DNA of 64,000 nucleotides from Desmodesmus armatus (lineage: Eukaryota; Chlorophyta; Chlorophyceae; Sphaeropleales; Scenedesmaceae), in the NCBI GenBank assembly GCA_007449985.2, contig VIIQ02000008.1, positions 1-64,000 of the forward strand, in the 5' to 3' direction. Within the stretch, counting starts at the first letter, position 1. Every line of letters starts with the position of its first letter. The translations under genes were made by a program, and so were the position numbers. Positions 47,389 to 59,800 of the stretch are shown in pieces. The notes beneath the pieces are model-generated. The model searched no databases, was not told the DNA's origin, and was given only the letters and a program-made list of their open reading frames with translations.

Positions 47389-48144
47389 GATGCTGGTGTG
47401 ATGCACAAAACTTGATGCAGGCTGTGATCGAATGCGATCAGAGGGACCTGACAGCCTGCAGGACAGGTGCCAGCAGCAGTAGACCCTTGGTCAGCACACA
47501 GCCATGTGTGTTGCGATCCACGGCCATCACAGGGGTCCACTTCTGAAAACAATCACTTCAAACACTTATGTGAGGCACCAGGACCTCGCCTAGCCCTGGA
47601 TAGGTGCCCCCGAAGTAGCTGTCGCCCTACTGGTCACTGACACCCAGCACGTTCTACTGTCGCTGGTGACAGGCTGCTCGTGCTGCCGGAATATCCTACC
47701 TGCTGAAAAATCAAGTCAGTTTAAACGCCACATGAGCGTCGAGGAGGCTGGTGAGAGATGGCTGGCCGATGGCTACTGCCCTGGCCTGAGTGAGGCACGC
47801 CCGCAGCGTGATTTTGGGGAAGGACGAAATAGGGATGGCGAATTGCAGCGCTTGCTACGCTGCATAGCCAGGCATGAGGTGACCGGTACAAGATCACTCC
47901 CTCACTCATGACTGACAGCTGACTGACTGGCAGGATAGAGCCAGGAGAACTGCCTGCAGGCTGCAGATTCCGTCATCAGCTTCACAACCACCACATCACA
48001 GAATTCAAGCTGGATCTAGGCGTGATGTTCGGGCTGGGCAGGTGGGGCCAACGGGGCACCAGAACCCCCAGACTGCCCCCAGACTGCTACTAGACTGCGC
48101 AGACTGTCTCAAGTAGCACAGTTTCCAGACAGGTCTCTTGACAC
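47389..48144. other. Divergent intergenic region between LARP6-like and MOB1 genes
   Basis: 756 bases that should hold both promoters. An open frame at 47666-47911 is present but resembles nothing known. Confidence 0.4.
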
Positions 48145-50072
48145 ATGAACTCCTCGGACTGCAGGAACACAGCCAAAACCTTCAGGCCCAAAAAGAACAC
48201 ACCTGTTGGTGCCAAGGTGAGTCCATGCTTGCTGTGTCCATGCTTGCGTGTCAAAGCCTCCTTGATTCCCCTTGATTCCCCTTGCCTCCAGGATGACTTT
48301 GGGGTTTCCTTTGTCCTCTTCAGGGCCTCCAACTCAAACGGCATATAGATGCTACCCTAGGCCAGGGCAACTTGATAGAGGCAGTGCGCTTGCCGCCTGG
48401 TGAAGACATACAGGAGTGGCTGGCAGTTAACACAGTGGACTTCTACAACGCGATCTCAGTACTGTACAGCACACTGGCAGAGTTCTGCACAGATAGCAGC
48501 TGCGAGGTCATGTCAGCAGGCAGCAAGGTAGGTTTGCAGGACTGCTGCGTTGAGCTGCTCCTGCTCACACCAGTGTCGGTAGACCCTAGCACACAGAAAC
48601 CAGTGCCAGAGTTCCACACGCCTTTGAAGGAATTCTGCAACTTCTCAAGTGACCACAACAGAGACACAGCATCAAGAGCAGTGGGTCAGCACAGGGTGCT
48701 GGCCCACTGGGTTACGGCAGGCCAAGCAGTTGTCATGAACAGACGCAGTCCGTCAGTCTTCTGATGTGGCTGTGCAGTCGGCGCTCTCTCGTACGTCACT
48801 CACTCACTCACTCACTGAGAGAAAGACCGCAGCAAGGGAACCAACCCGTGTAATCTTCCTGATTTTTGCGCAGTATGAGTACCTGTGGGCTGACGGGGTC
48901 AAGTACAAGAAGCCGGTGCGATTGTCAGCGCCTGAGTATGTGGACAAGCTCTTTGACTGGGTGGAGGCACAGGTGAGGCAGCCAGCCCGGCTGCTTTGCT
49001 ATTGGGGACTGGGCAGCCGAAGCTGTTGGAGACTGGGTATGCTGCGGTGCTGTCATATATGCCCTGATCAGCATCACCCTTTGGTATGACCTTAGGGGGC
49101 CGCCATCCAGCCCAGAGCATTGGCAGTGCAGGGTTTGCTGAACACTGCACACTTGATGCTCGACAGGATAGGCTGGTTGAGCACCGTGCGCAAAAGTGTC
49201 ATTCAACAATGCTATAGGAAGACACCTGCAATTAGTGCCCGCTGTGCAGCGCGTTCCTCGCAGCAGCTGTAGCTATTGAGGTCACAAAGCCAATGCCTGC
49301 ACAAGCACCCTCTGCGGGACAGTCTGTTGCATTGTGTCGTGTGTCAGCCTCTCTGCCTGCATTGTCAATGCTGCCCACTGCCTGTCAGATTGACGACCCA
49401 TCAGTGTTTCCCGGTCAGTTCGGCGAGCCCTTTCCCCCCAACTTCATGGATGTGGTGCGCACCATCTTCAAGCGGCTGTTCCGTGTGTATGCCCACATAT
49501 ACCACAGCCACTTCAAGCAGGTCTGCAGCCTGGGGGAGGAGGCGCACCTCAACACGTGTTTCAAGCACTTCATCATCTTCATCAAGGTGGGCAGCTGATG
49601 TGGTGCAGATTGCATGGGTTCACCTGTTGTTGTGGCAGCAAGGCCCTATGACAGAACCCCCTTGCACTCTGCCTCAGAGTTGCCGGCAAGTCTTGCAAGC
49701 AGGCTGCATGTGTGGCACCCGCCCATTTATGCCTGGCAATGTCCATGCCATTGCAACCTGTCGCATTCGGCAGTTGTGCTGCATTGTAAGACACAATGAG
49801 TTGGGCAGGCGCCACCATGTAGCAGGTGTCTGCTGAAACCTGAATGCAGGACCTGCCATTGCAGACGGCCAGCAGAGTGAGCAAAGCTGCCGATCATAGG
49901 CCCAACCTTGGGGGTCACACCGTTAGCTGGCACACAATTCAGAGCCTGTGTTGCTGTGTGTGTTGTGCCTAATTGTGTGCAGCACTTTGACCTGGTGGAG
50001 GACAAGGAGCTGGCACCCCTGAGCGAGTTGATAGAGCAGTTCCTGGCTGGCAAGATGAACAGTCTACGCTGA
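48145..50072 (+). CDS. MOB1: MOB1 kinase activator
   Basis: Binds and activates NDR/LATS-type kinases in mitotic exit and growth control. Five exons, all phase 0: 48145-48216, 48324-48527, 48874-48972, 49389-49586, 49983-50072, giving 220 residues, the usual MOB1 size. Family landmarks: KTFRPKKNTPVGAK, IDATLGQGNLIEAVRLPPGE, WLAVNTVDFYN, zinc ligands FC-TDSS-C and HIYHSH, KYKKPVRLSAPEYVD, FPPNFMDVVRTIFKRLFRVY, EEAHLNTCFKHFIIF. The first 10 residues differ from the usual MSLF... start. Because an acceptor-like CTGCAG precedes the conserved part at about 48161-48166, a different upstream first exon is possible. An ACTC microsatellite lies in intron 2 near 48797-48816. Confidence 0.93.
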
Positions 50073-50814
50073 CGTTGCAGCAGCTGTGTACCAGTACTGT
50101 ACAGAATGCAGGGTGGGGGTGTGGGGGAGGGGGGGGGGGATGCCAGCGGCTGTAGCAGAGTGGGTATTGCTCTGTCAAATTGACAGAACCGTGCTGGGGT
50201 GATCCTTTGGAATCTGTGTAGTTGATGTACAAGTGTTTTGCTGGTGCTGAACAGTGCAGTGGTGCCCACTGGTGCTGGACACTACAAGAACCAGGCCTCC
50301 ATGGTGTTTGTGGGCCCTCTACTGGTTTAAAACGACGGCACCAGTACGCCAACCCAATGTTGGCGTAAATTGTACTCAAGGTTTGCTGTTGTCCTTGGCA
50401 GACACTGCTGCCTTCAGTTCTGCTGCCGCATCTGGGATCCCTTCAAAAAGCAGAAAGCGACAAAGCGGGCAAGGGGAGCCCTGCAAATCGAGAGAATATC
50501 AACGGGCACCTCGAAATTCAAATGGTTGGGAACCAGAAACTCGCAGCACATCCAGTCGCGGAAGCTCAAGAAGCAATTAAACTGTGTTTATATTTTGCCT
50601 CGTGCAAAAAGCGTGGACTTCATCAAGTCCAGGTATCAGTTGTTTGCCATCTGCTGTGCTGTTGTGGCCTGTTCATTTCCGGCTGATCCAGCTGTCAGCG
50701 TCTCTGCAAGATACCATGCTGTCATAGTCAAAGCCATCTGCCTGGCTCTTGCTGCCAGCAGGCTGCTAGCGGCCAGCTCCAGACAGCGCTACTGCAGCTG
50801 ACAGCTGAGGAAGC
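50073..50814. other. Intergenic region between MOB1 and SMC2
   Basis: 742 bases between tandem genes. Contains a G-rich run near 50126-50138 in the likely MOB1 3' untranslated region. No coding exon seen. Confidence 0.4.
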
Positions 50815-53800
50815 ATGTACATCAAAGAGGTCAACATAGACGGCTTCAAGTCGTATGCACAGCGGGTCTGCCTCTCACAGTTTGACCCTGGCTTCAACGC
50901 CATCACTGGACTAAATGGCAGTGGCAAGTCCAACATCCTGGACTCCCTCTGCTTTGTGATGGGCATCAAGAACCTGTCAGCAGTGAGTGCCAGCAGCACA
51001 AGCAGCAGTGCATCACGCAGAACATTGGAATTCTTGTGCGACAAACAGCTGCCCTGCACGCACTGCAGTGTGCAGCAGTAGATCACTGCCAGGCTGGTAC
51101 AGTACCAACACGTGCAGTATGATATTGCCAGCAATGGCTTGGAGAACAGGCCCAGGCATCTTATGATGTCCAGACCCCAGCATGCCCGCTTCTCAAGACT
51201 GAACACCTCATGGTGCATCTTGTGTTGCACAGGTGCGTTGCCAGAACCTACAGGAGCTGGTGTACAAGCAGGGCAGTGCAGGCATCACCAAAGCCAGTGT
51301 CAGCATCGTGTTTGCTAACGACGACCCAGCCAATGGCCCATCAGGCTATGAGGACAAGGAGACCATCACTGTCACACGACAGGTGCGGTTGCTGAAAGTT
51401 CACGTTCTGGAAGCAGCCTGAGCAGTCTGGTGCTGCTGAGCACTCAGCTTGGCCCACAAGCAGCTGCAGCACAGTCCAGTGCTCACACTGGTTGTGGTGG
51501 TGGTGCAGCGTGGGATCAACCGGTTGAATGGTCCGCAGCACCAGCTGCATCAGCACCCTGCAATAACAGGCAGGCATGCAGCAGGCTTGAGTGCTGTTCA
51601 AGACAGCAATTGCTGATTGTGCCAGCAGCTGCATTCAGCAGTTACATTTGGAGTCATGAGCAGCAGACTTAGACGAGCTCAAGCCCTGCGCTGCCACTTG
51701 CATAGGGCTCCTGGAGGCCGGATGCCTCATCTACAGGCACAGCAGTGGACCAAGCAAGCGCAGCATTCTGCAAGCTGCTCGGCAGCAAGTCATCAAGCCT
51801 CAGCAGCATGGATGCATTGAAAAGCACATCTTGCTGCCTGTGCTGCCTGCGCTGCCTGTGCATTGCAGATCGTCATTGGGGGCAGGGACAAGTACTCAAT
51901 CAACGGACATGCAGCACAGCAAGGGTGCGCATCAGCAGCAGCGTGACCAGCTAGTGCCTGTTAGCAGCTGACCAGACATGGGATGTTAGTGCATCTGGTG
52001 ATGCATGTCCTGCACACCCGCCTGCAGCATACAGCAGGTTCTTAGAGTCCACAGTGCGGCAGATGCAGGTGCATGGCAGCAGTCAGCACCTTCACAGAGG
52101 CCTGGCCAGGAGTTTTGTTGCTGCAGCCCAACACATCCAAGAAGGCAACCATGTCTTGGTTCATGTTATGCGTCTTTGTGTACTGCAGCGTGCTTCCAAC
52201 ATGCCATGTGTGCCGTGCTGCCATGCTGTGTTTTCCTGTCCTGTGTAGGCGTGTGGCGGACTTGTTCCAGTCAGTGCAGCTGAACGTGAACAACCCACAC
52301 TTCCTCATCATGCAGGGGCGGGTGACAAAGGTAGGTAGGAGCTGGCAGGGGTGATGCAACATTTTGCTGCTCACGACACACATGCGGAAGTGGTGACAGC
52401 TTCGTCATGCCTTCCGTTGTGAATGGCAGCAACTGCCTGGGCTGCATAGCAGCAGCAGGCATTGTGACACAACTACAGCCTTGGTTCCAACACACCATGA
52501 CTTATGCATGTCCTGCTCTCTCAGATCGGCAGTACTGAAGGTTGGCACCACAGACATGCATGCACCCCACGCACACATCACCCAAATAGATAAGTGCAGA
52601 ATCAGCCACCTAGGATTGCATGCATGTGCCACCATCGGTGCCTCTATTGTACACTATCTCTGAGCCCACCTGCCCTTTTTACTTGACCCCCACCCCTCCC
52701 ATCAGATCATGAACATGAAGCCCCCAGAGATCCTGTCGCTGTTGGAAGAGGCATCAGGCACCAAGTTGTACGAGCGCAAGAAGGACAGCGCCATGAAGAC
52801 ACTCGCCAAGAAGCAGACGCGGCTGGAGGAGATTGACGAGGTGAGCAGGCACTGAGGTTGTGCTATATACGCATGTTACTGCCTCAGGGGCATGAGGGTG
52901 TGTAGATAGTAGCCTGACTTGTCTTCTGTCTTTGACATGCCTCGGCACATTCTGCCCTCTGCCTGTGGCATACTCGCAGCTGATGGACCGGGAGCTGCTG
53001 CCCAGTCTGCACAAGCTGGAGCAGCAGTGCGAGCAGTACCATGAGTTTGCACACTTGTCACAGCGGAATGAGCTGCTGAAGCGGCAGTGTGTGGCCTACA
53101 ACTACATGAACACACAGAAGTGAGTGTGGGCTGTGACAGCACAGGCTGCAGGGGGCTGTTGCTGCAGGGCGGAAGAAGTCTTGGGCGTCATAGAACCAGG
53201 CATGCTTGACGGTTTAGTAGAACATTAGTAACCCATACACTGCCGACAGCAGCAGAGTGAATGGTGCTGGTGGGCGTACAGCCGTAAAGCACCAAGGCAC
53301 ATGGCCACCTATGATCGGGTACGCCCATCATGGCTATTGCAAGGGGGTCTGTGAGTGGGTGTTGTGTCATGAGCTGTGGTTGATGCACGCTTGGTGCTTG
53401 CCCTCCTATTGCTTCCTGCCCTCATGCCTTGCTTTTGCCCCTCCTGCAGAGCTGGGCCCCAAGGCATGTTTGTTCCTGAGTGTGCATGCGTCCGCTTGAG
53501 GCTCCACTTGCTTGTCTGCGCCATTGATGTGGCTTGCGCACGCTCACGTGTCTGCTTTCACCAACCCACAGGGCCATAGCCTCAGGGGAGGCTGAGCTGG
53601 CGGACATGGCTGCAGGCATCGCTGAGGTTGAGCAGCAGGTGGCTGCTCTAGAGGCAGAGGCTGCTGACAAGGCCAGTGACATCGAGGGCCTGCGCACTGA
53701 GAAGGAGCTGCAGGCTGGGGGTGAGGTCAAGGAGCTGCAGGATGAGGTTGACAAGCTGGCCATGAAGTGAGTCTACTGCAGAGGAGGGGGGTTGAGAAGC

Positions 53801-56800
53801 ATGTTTGAGTAGGAAGGGGCTGGTGGGAATTTACATAAGTGGATGTGAGGGCTGGGGGTGAGGTCAAGGAGCTGCAGGTGATGAGGTTGGCCATGAAGTG
53901 AGTTTACTGGGGAGGGGTGGGTGGGAAGCATTTTTGAGGAGAAGTGAGTTGATGGCGCTTGAGGGGAAGTGGATGGGAGGGCTGGTGGTGGGATGTAGTG
54001 GGAGTGGTGTGCCTGTGCTGCAACAGGAGCAGTGCGCTAGGAAGGACGGGGGCGTTATGAAGGAGGTGATGCTGCAGTAGGAGGCAGGCGTGTGCTGGTG
54101 TGTGCTGTGTACATGTCCCTGCATGCTGCTGGGGTGAGTTAGTCATGCCGTTGCACCAGTTAGAGCAGGGCAGGACTTGCCTCACCTGCATTGCTGGCAT
54201 CTGCGTGTCAGTGGGTGTGTCAGTACCTGGCATGGTGCTGAAACTGGTCACATCACCCTGTGCTGATTCCCTGCCCCTGCCGCCCATCCGCCTGCCGCCC
54301 CATGCTCCCAGGATGACAACCGGCAAGACAGACTGGAAGAACAAGCAGGACACATACAAGTCAGAGCAGGCGGCCCTGAGCAGCCTGCAGGCACAGCTGA
54401 CAGGTGAGCGCCTGGGGAGTGAGGTTGGGCCGCCACGGGTGCTGTCACCTTCGCCGGTGCTGCATGCGAAATGTGAAGGCCATGGCAAACCATGGCAAAC
54501 ATCATTTGGTGTTAGCGTGCGATGGTGTGTGCGCAGAACCTCCAGATCCTTGGAGTACACGAGTGACGGGGCCTGATGAGCCCGTAACTTGCTGGCTACT
54601 GCCCAAGGATTTGGCTCTGTCTGCCTATATTGAGAGCTTTCCGAAATCCTTTCCGTTCTTGCCGTATTGTTTGTTCATCGTAACAGACCTCAACCAGGAG
54701 GAGCTGGATGCGCGTGTAGCTGCAGCGGCAGCAGCACGCGACGAGGCAGCCGCAGCGCTGGCCGCTGCAGAGCACGGCGTGGAGGCTGCCACCAGGGAGC
54801 TGGCAGGTGCCGAGACTGGTGACGGCCGGGACGAGTCCAACAAAAGCCTGCAGGTGTGGGGATCAGGCATGCATGATAGCAAATCGGCGCCATGCAAACC
54901 ACGCCCTTGTTTTGGTGTTTGCTGTCCTGCTGAAATGGACTCCAGCAGCGGGTGCTGGTGGCTGCAAGCGGTGTCCCTGCTTGCTTGAATCAGGCAAAGC
55001 TGTCTTGGAAGCCTTTGGGGCATCTCAGCACAGTGCAGGCTGGACCCCACCCTACTTACAGACACCAACCTGCACGCAGTCTGGCGTTGTGATTACCATG
55101 CCTGCGCTGCACTCGCTCCTGTCTGTCCCGTAGGAGCGGCTGGCAGATGCCCAGAACGCGCAGACTGCTGCAGATGCCGAGGCCAAGGCAGCCGACATCA
55201 AGCACAAGCACCTGAGCAAGCAAGCCGCGGACCAGCGCAAGGCCCTGGCCAGCAAGGACAAGGAGGCCAGCGGCATGCGGAAGCAGCTGGATGAGGCGCA
55301 GCGCAAGGTGGACCACTGCAGGCAGGCTCTGCAGGTGCGTGGCATGGCGTGGCACGAGATCAGATGGGATAGGATGGAATGGAATGGCGCCTGTGCTGGC
55401 AGTGTGTGCTGCAGCTGCCTGCCGGCAACGTACAGTGTTGTGCTGAGCACAAGTGCAATCGATGTCTTGAGGCTGAAAGGGGGGCCGCATGATGTCGGTT
55501 CTGCACAAGAGTGTGTATTGCGGCCATGCCTTTGCGTTAAACAGAAACACCTTGTCGTTGTTGTACCCTCCTGACCGCAATGGCGATTGCCCCTGTGCCC
55601 CCCCCCCCCCAGGGCCTGAACTACGATGCAGCAGCAGTTGAGGAGCTTGAGCAGGCCCGTCAGCGGGAGGTGGGTGAGGTGCGTGCTGCCAAGGAGGTGG
55701 TGGAGGTCCTGGGGGCACAGCTGTCAGCACTGGACTTCACCTACAGGTGAGAGGCCCTTGTCAAACTGACTTTGCTTTACTGCACCCCACTGAGCTCACC
55801 TGTGCTGTACTGGGATTTGATATGGGTTTGTAGGGATTCCTTATTTTTGGCGGGTGTCGTGAACGTGTGGCGTCACGTGGGCGGTTGGCAGTGCTGAGTC
55901 GGCTATGTTGTGCCTGCGCATCCAGACCGCACTGCTGCTTTCACACCCCTCGTAGTGCCCAGCAATGTGTGCCTTGTTGCCGTGTGTGTTGCTACCAGGG
56001 ACCCTGAGCGTGGCTGGGACCACAACCGTGTGAAGGGTGTTGTTGCCAAGCTGGTGCGTGTGAAGGACCCAGCAGCAGCGACAGCACTGGAGGTGGCAGC
56101 AGGCGGCAGGCTGTACCAGGTGGGTATGCAAGGGCTGCAGCTATCTGACCGCTCAGGTGCTTGGTGGGACTATGGAAAATCAGTGTGTTTGCTGCTAGGG
56201 CTCATGGTCCCTCTCAGCGCTCAGCACTTGCAACACAGGACAACAGGCCGCTGCTGCCAATGGTGTGGCAGTGGGGACAGTCAGTGTGCGTCAGCATGGG
56301 TGTCACACATGAGGCACCGCTGGCACTGTTTGCCTCGCAGCCGCCGGCCGGGCACTGAAGTTTGTTTTCCTGCAGTTGAAGCGGGCATGGAGCTTTCCAA
56401 TGCCCAGCATTCCACTGATGCTGTCTCACGCACTGTTCCGCCTTTCGCGCCTCACCTTCCCCACCCCCCTGTGATACCTGTCAGGTGGTGGTTGACAGCG
56501 ACCAGACAGCCAAGGCTCTGCTGGAACGGGGCCAGCTCACAAAGCGCGTCACCATCATCCCACTCAACCAGGTACGCTGCTTCAAGGTGGTGACCCCACT
56601 GTATAACAGTGTTCCTCGTCAAGCACTGCCCTGCGTACCACAGGAGCCACCTGGCCGACCAGGCCGTTGCACCTCAACCAGCTGCGGGCCTTGCCCATGG
56701 TTGGCAGTGCCGCTTTCTCTCTTCTGCCAAAGGCCCCAGCACTCCTGCGAACGTGGCCTTCCCTGCCTGTATCCCCTGCATCAACCGCCATCATTTACGC

Positions 56801-59800
56801 CCCGCATCACAAACATTGCCACTGTGGCGCCGCCCCTTGCCTTAGGTGCGCTACTCTGAGTCCCATCCTGCCGTGCTGTCAGCAGCTGCCAAGCTGGGTG
56901 GGGGCAAGGCACAACCTGCGCTGGAGCTGGTGGGCTATGAGGCCCAGGTGGAGGCAGCCATCAAGTACGCCTTTGGCAGCGCCTTCGTATGCCAGGTGAG
57001 TGGTGTGCTGAATTATAGAGAAAGAAATATATTGTGTTTCACATAATGCAGCACAGCACAGTCAGTGCAGTACATGTGTCGCGTCTGTTGTAGCGACCCG
57101 TGTGTGCATGCTATGGTGTGGGAAGTTGCGCCCTGGCACCCTAGGTGGCCATGGACAGGAATGTCCCATGCAGCTTTTCCTGCCTGTCAACCCAACAAGG
57201 CCCAGCTGGACTGACTTACAGTGCTGCTCCCCTCATGCATGGTATCCCCAGCTGAGCGCTGTGGTGTCAGGGTGTCGTGCGCTACGCATGCGCAAGCAAC
57301 AAGAAGCAGCAAAGGAACTAGTGAAAGCAAACGAGAGAGAGAGAGAAAAACGAGAAAGAAAGCAATGAAACAAAGCACGGCACACTACTCGGCATCACTT
57401 GTCCTGCAGGACTCTGGCACTGCCAAGAAGCTTGCGTTTGCACGCGAGGTGTCACAGCGCTGCATCACCCTGGAGGGTGATGACTTCAACCCTGGCGGCC
57501 TGCTAACAGGAGGCAGCAGGGGCAGCGGCCGCAGCCTGCTGCTGCAGCTGCATGAGCTGCTGGAGGCTGAGCAGCGGCTGGCCACACACCAGCAGCGGCT
57601 GGCCGAGGTGGAGGCGGCCCTGAGGGAGAAGGCACCCATCGGCAAACAGTACCAGAAGTGAGTGTGGCTGGGATTTAACCTTGTTTTATGGGCAAATTGA
57701 ACTGAGCTGCATCATGGGGCTGGACGGCTGCGAGGTCCTCCTGCTTTCTGCAATCCTCTGGACATCTGTTTGAGCTGGCTGAAATCCCATTCCGCTCAAA
57801 TTGTTGTGCAGTTGTGATGCCAAGTAGGCGTAGGAGGTTCTAGGTACCTTGTGTCCTGGACCCCCTTCCGCCAACCTTGTGTCCTCCCCCCCCCCCCCCC
57901 CCCCGCGCGCGCCCGCCAACCTTTGCCAGGCTGCATCAGGAGCTGGAGCTGCAGCAGCACAGCCTGCAGCTGCTGAGTGAGCGCATGGCCGGCAGTGAAG
58001 GCCACCAGCTGGCACAGGCCCTGGCAGAGACAGAGGCGGCGCTCAAGGAGGCACAGGCACAGGCGGCTGCAGCAGCAGACAAGAAGAAGGAGATGGTGGC
58101 CCTGGCCAAGGTGGGAGGGGCTGGGTTGGGCGGGCGGGTATGGGGGTGGTCACTGCAACACTGAGGGCGTTGTGAGAGGACACTAAGGTCATTGAGTGGG
58201 TTTGGTTTTACGCCAGCACACCCAAGAGTGTGGAGTTTTGGGGATTGTGATGGTTTTCACTGTGCTGCAGCTGTGTGGAGTGCCCGCATCCAGCTACTCC
58301 CAGGCGTTGCTGCTCCTTCTGCGTGATTGTATGCATGCATGAGGTCATCTTTGAGCTTCAATACAGCAGCCGCAACATGTATGTGTGGTCTTTGGCTGCC
58401 GCTGCAGAGCCTTGAGCGTGAAATCACTGACTTCTCCAAGGACCGTGACAAGCGGGTCAAGGCCGCCCAGGCCAAGCTCAAGGCAGCAAAGCAGGTAGGT
58501 GGGTGAATGGGTGCCCTGCTCCTGCTGGTAAGGCAAAGAGCATCTCGTCTCACACCACTGTGACGGCAGGTCATGCTTGCTGGGACAGCCGCTGGGCCAA
58601 GTCGTCATGTGTGCCCAGTGGCGGCATGAACCCATTGCCAACATCGCTTGGGCAAAGGCGAGTGTAATGTGCACAGCACACAATTTATGGCTCTCGCACT
58701 AGTAAAGGTGGTACATGTCCATGTTGGCTGGACACAGAATGACTCACCCACTCCCTCACTCACTGACTCGCTGACGTATTCACCCACTCATCCACTGGCT
58801 GCCTGCAGGCGCTGGATGCTGCCCGCAAGCAGCTGCAGAAGCGTGAGGCAGAGCTAGCAGAGGCAACAGCAGAGGCAGAGGCAGCAGCAGGCGAGCGCGA
58901 ACAGATCAAGGAGCAAGCAGCAGCCAGCGAAGCCAGCATCCAAGGTAGGCGGCGGGTTCAGTATGTCTGCGTGGGCTGCTGCATCATTCTGGTCATGTGC
59001 TGGACCTGCGAGCCATTCATAACACCTCCTTGTTGCATTGTGCGTCCTGTACCTACACCGTGATGTACCAGCGCTCCGCACTTCAGTGCGGTGCACACTC
59101 TGTACTTGTGCTATGAAATGCAACCGTAGCATACCTGATCTGAGCTCACGGTCATGCTTGTATGTGCACTGCATCTTCGTGTACGTGCAGCCCTTGCTGG
59201 CGAGGTTGATGCCCTCAAGTCACAGCTGGATGCCGTGACAGCCGCGCACGCAGCCGCCGCAGCGCAGCTCAAGGCAAAGCGTGCCCGGCTGAGTGAGTGT
59301 GACCAGGAGATCAAGGGGCTTGAGAAGGAGCTGGGGCGCATCAGGAAGGCCGTGCAGGACTTGGAGGTGGAGAAGAGGAAGCGGGAGAACAAGTGAGTAG
59401 GAAGCAGAGAAGCTCGCTGCGTCCATTGGCACAACTTTTCTTCTGCATTCACCTGGCCAAGACGCCCCCCCTTGGACGCTCCTGCATCATTCACCTGCTG
59501 CATGCCGCCACTGGGGTGCGGTATCATATACAGCACCGTGGCATGCTGCCGCAACCCCTACACAGAGATGGGCACTGAGCACTTGGCGTGGCATTGGCAT
59601 TTCGGTCAAGTCTGCTAATTGATCCCAGCAACTCAGGTTTTGCAGCATGCCTAACAGGCGAGCTCAACAGTCCGGGGGCCAACGCCACCATGATTGCCTA
59701 GGAATGTTTCTATGCATTCGAAGTTGCACGTGCATAGTGAGCAGTAAAAGCTCTAGCCACCTCTGCCTCTCAATGCGCAAGGGGCTGTTGCCCGTCACTC

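Noticed and set aside
47666..47911. Open frame of 81 codons between the LARP6-like and MOB1 genes
   Set aside because: Composition is plausible but no homology, splice partner or start context supports it.
56640..56700. Possible extra SMC2 exon reading [11 protein letters not shown]
   Set aside because: The join from IPLNQ (ends 56571) to [12 protein letters not shown] (starts 56846) is in phase and matches SMC2 spacing without it.
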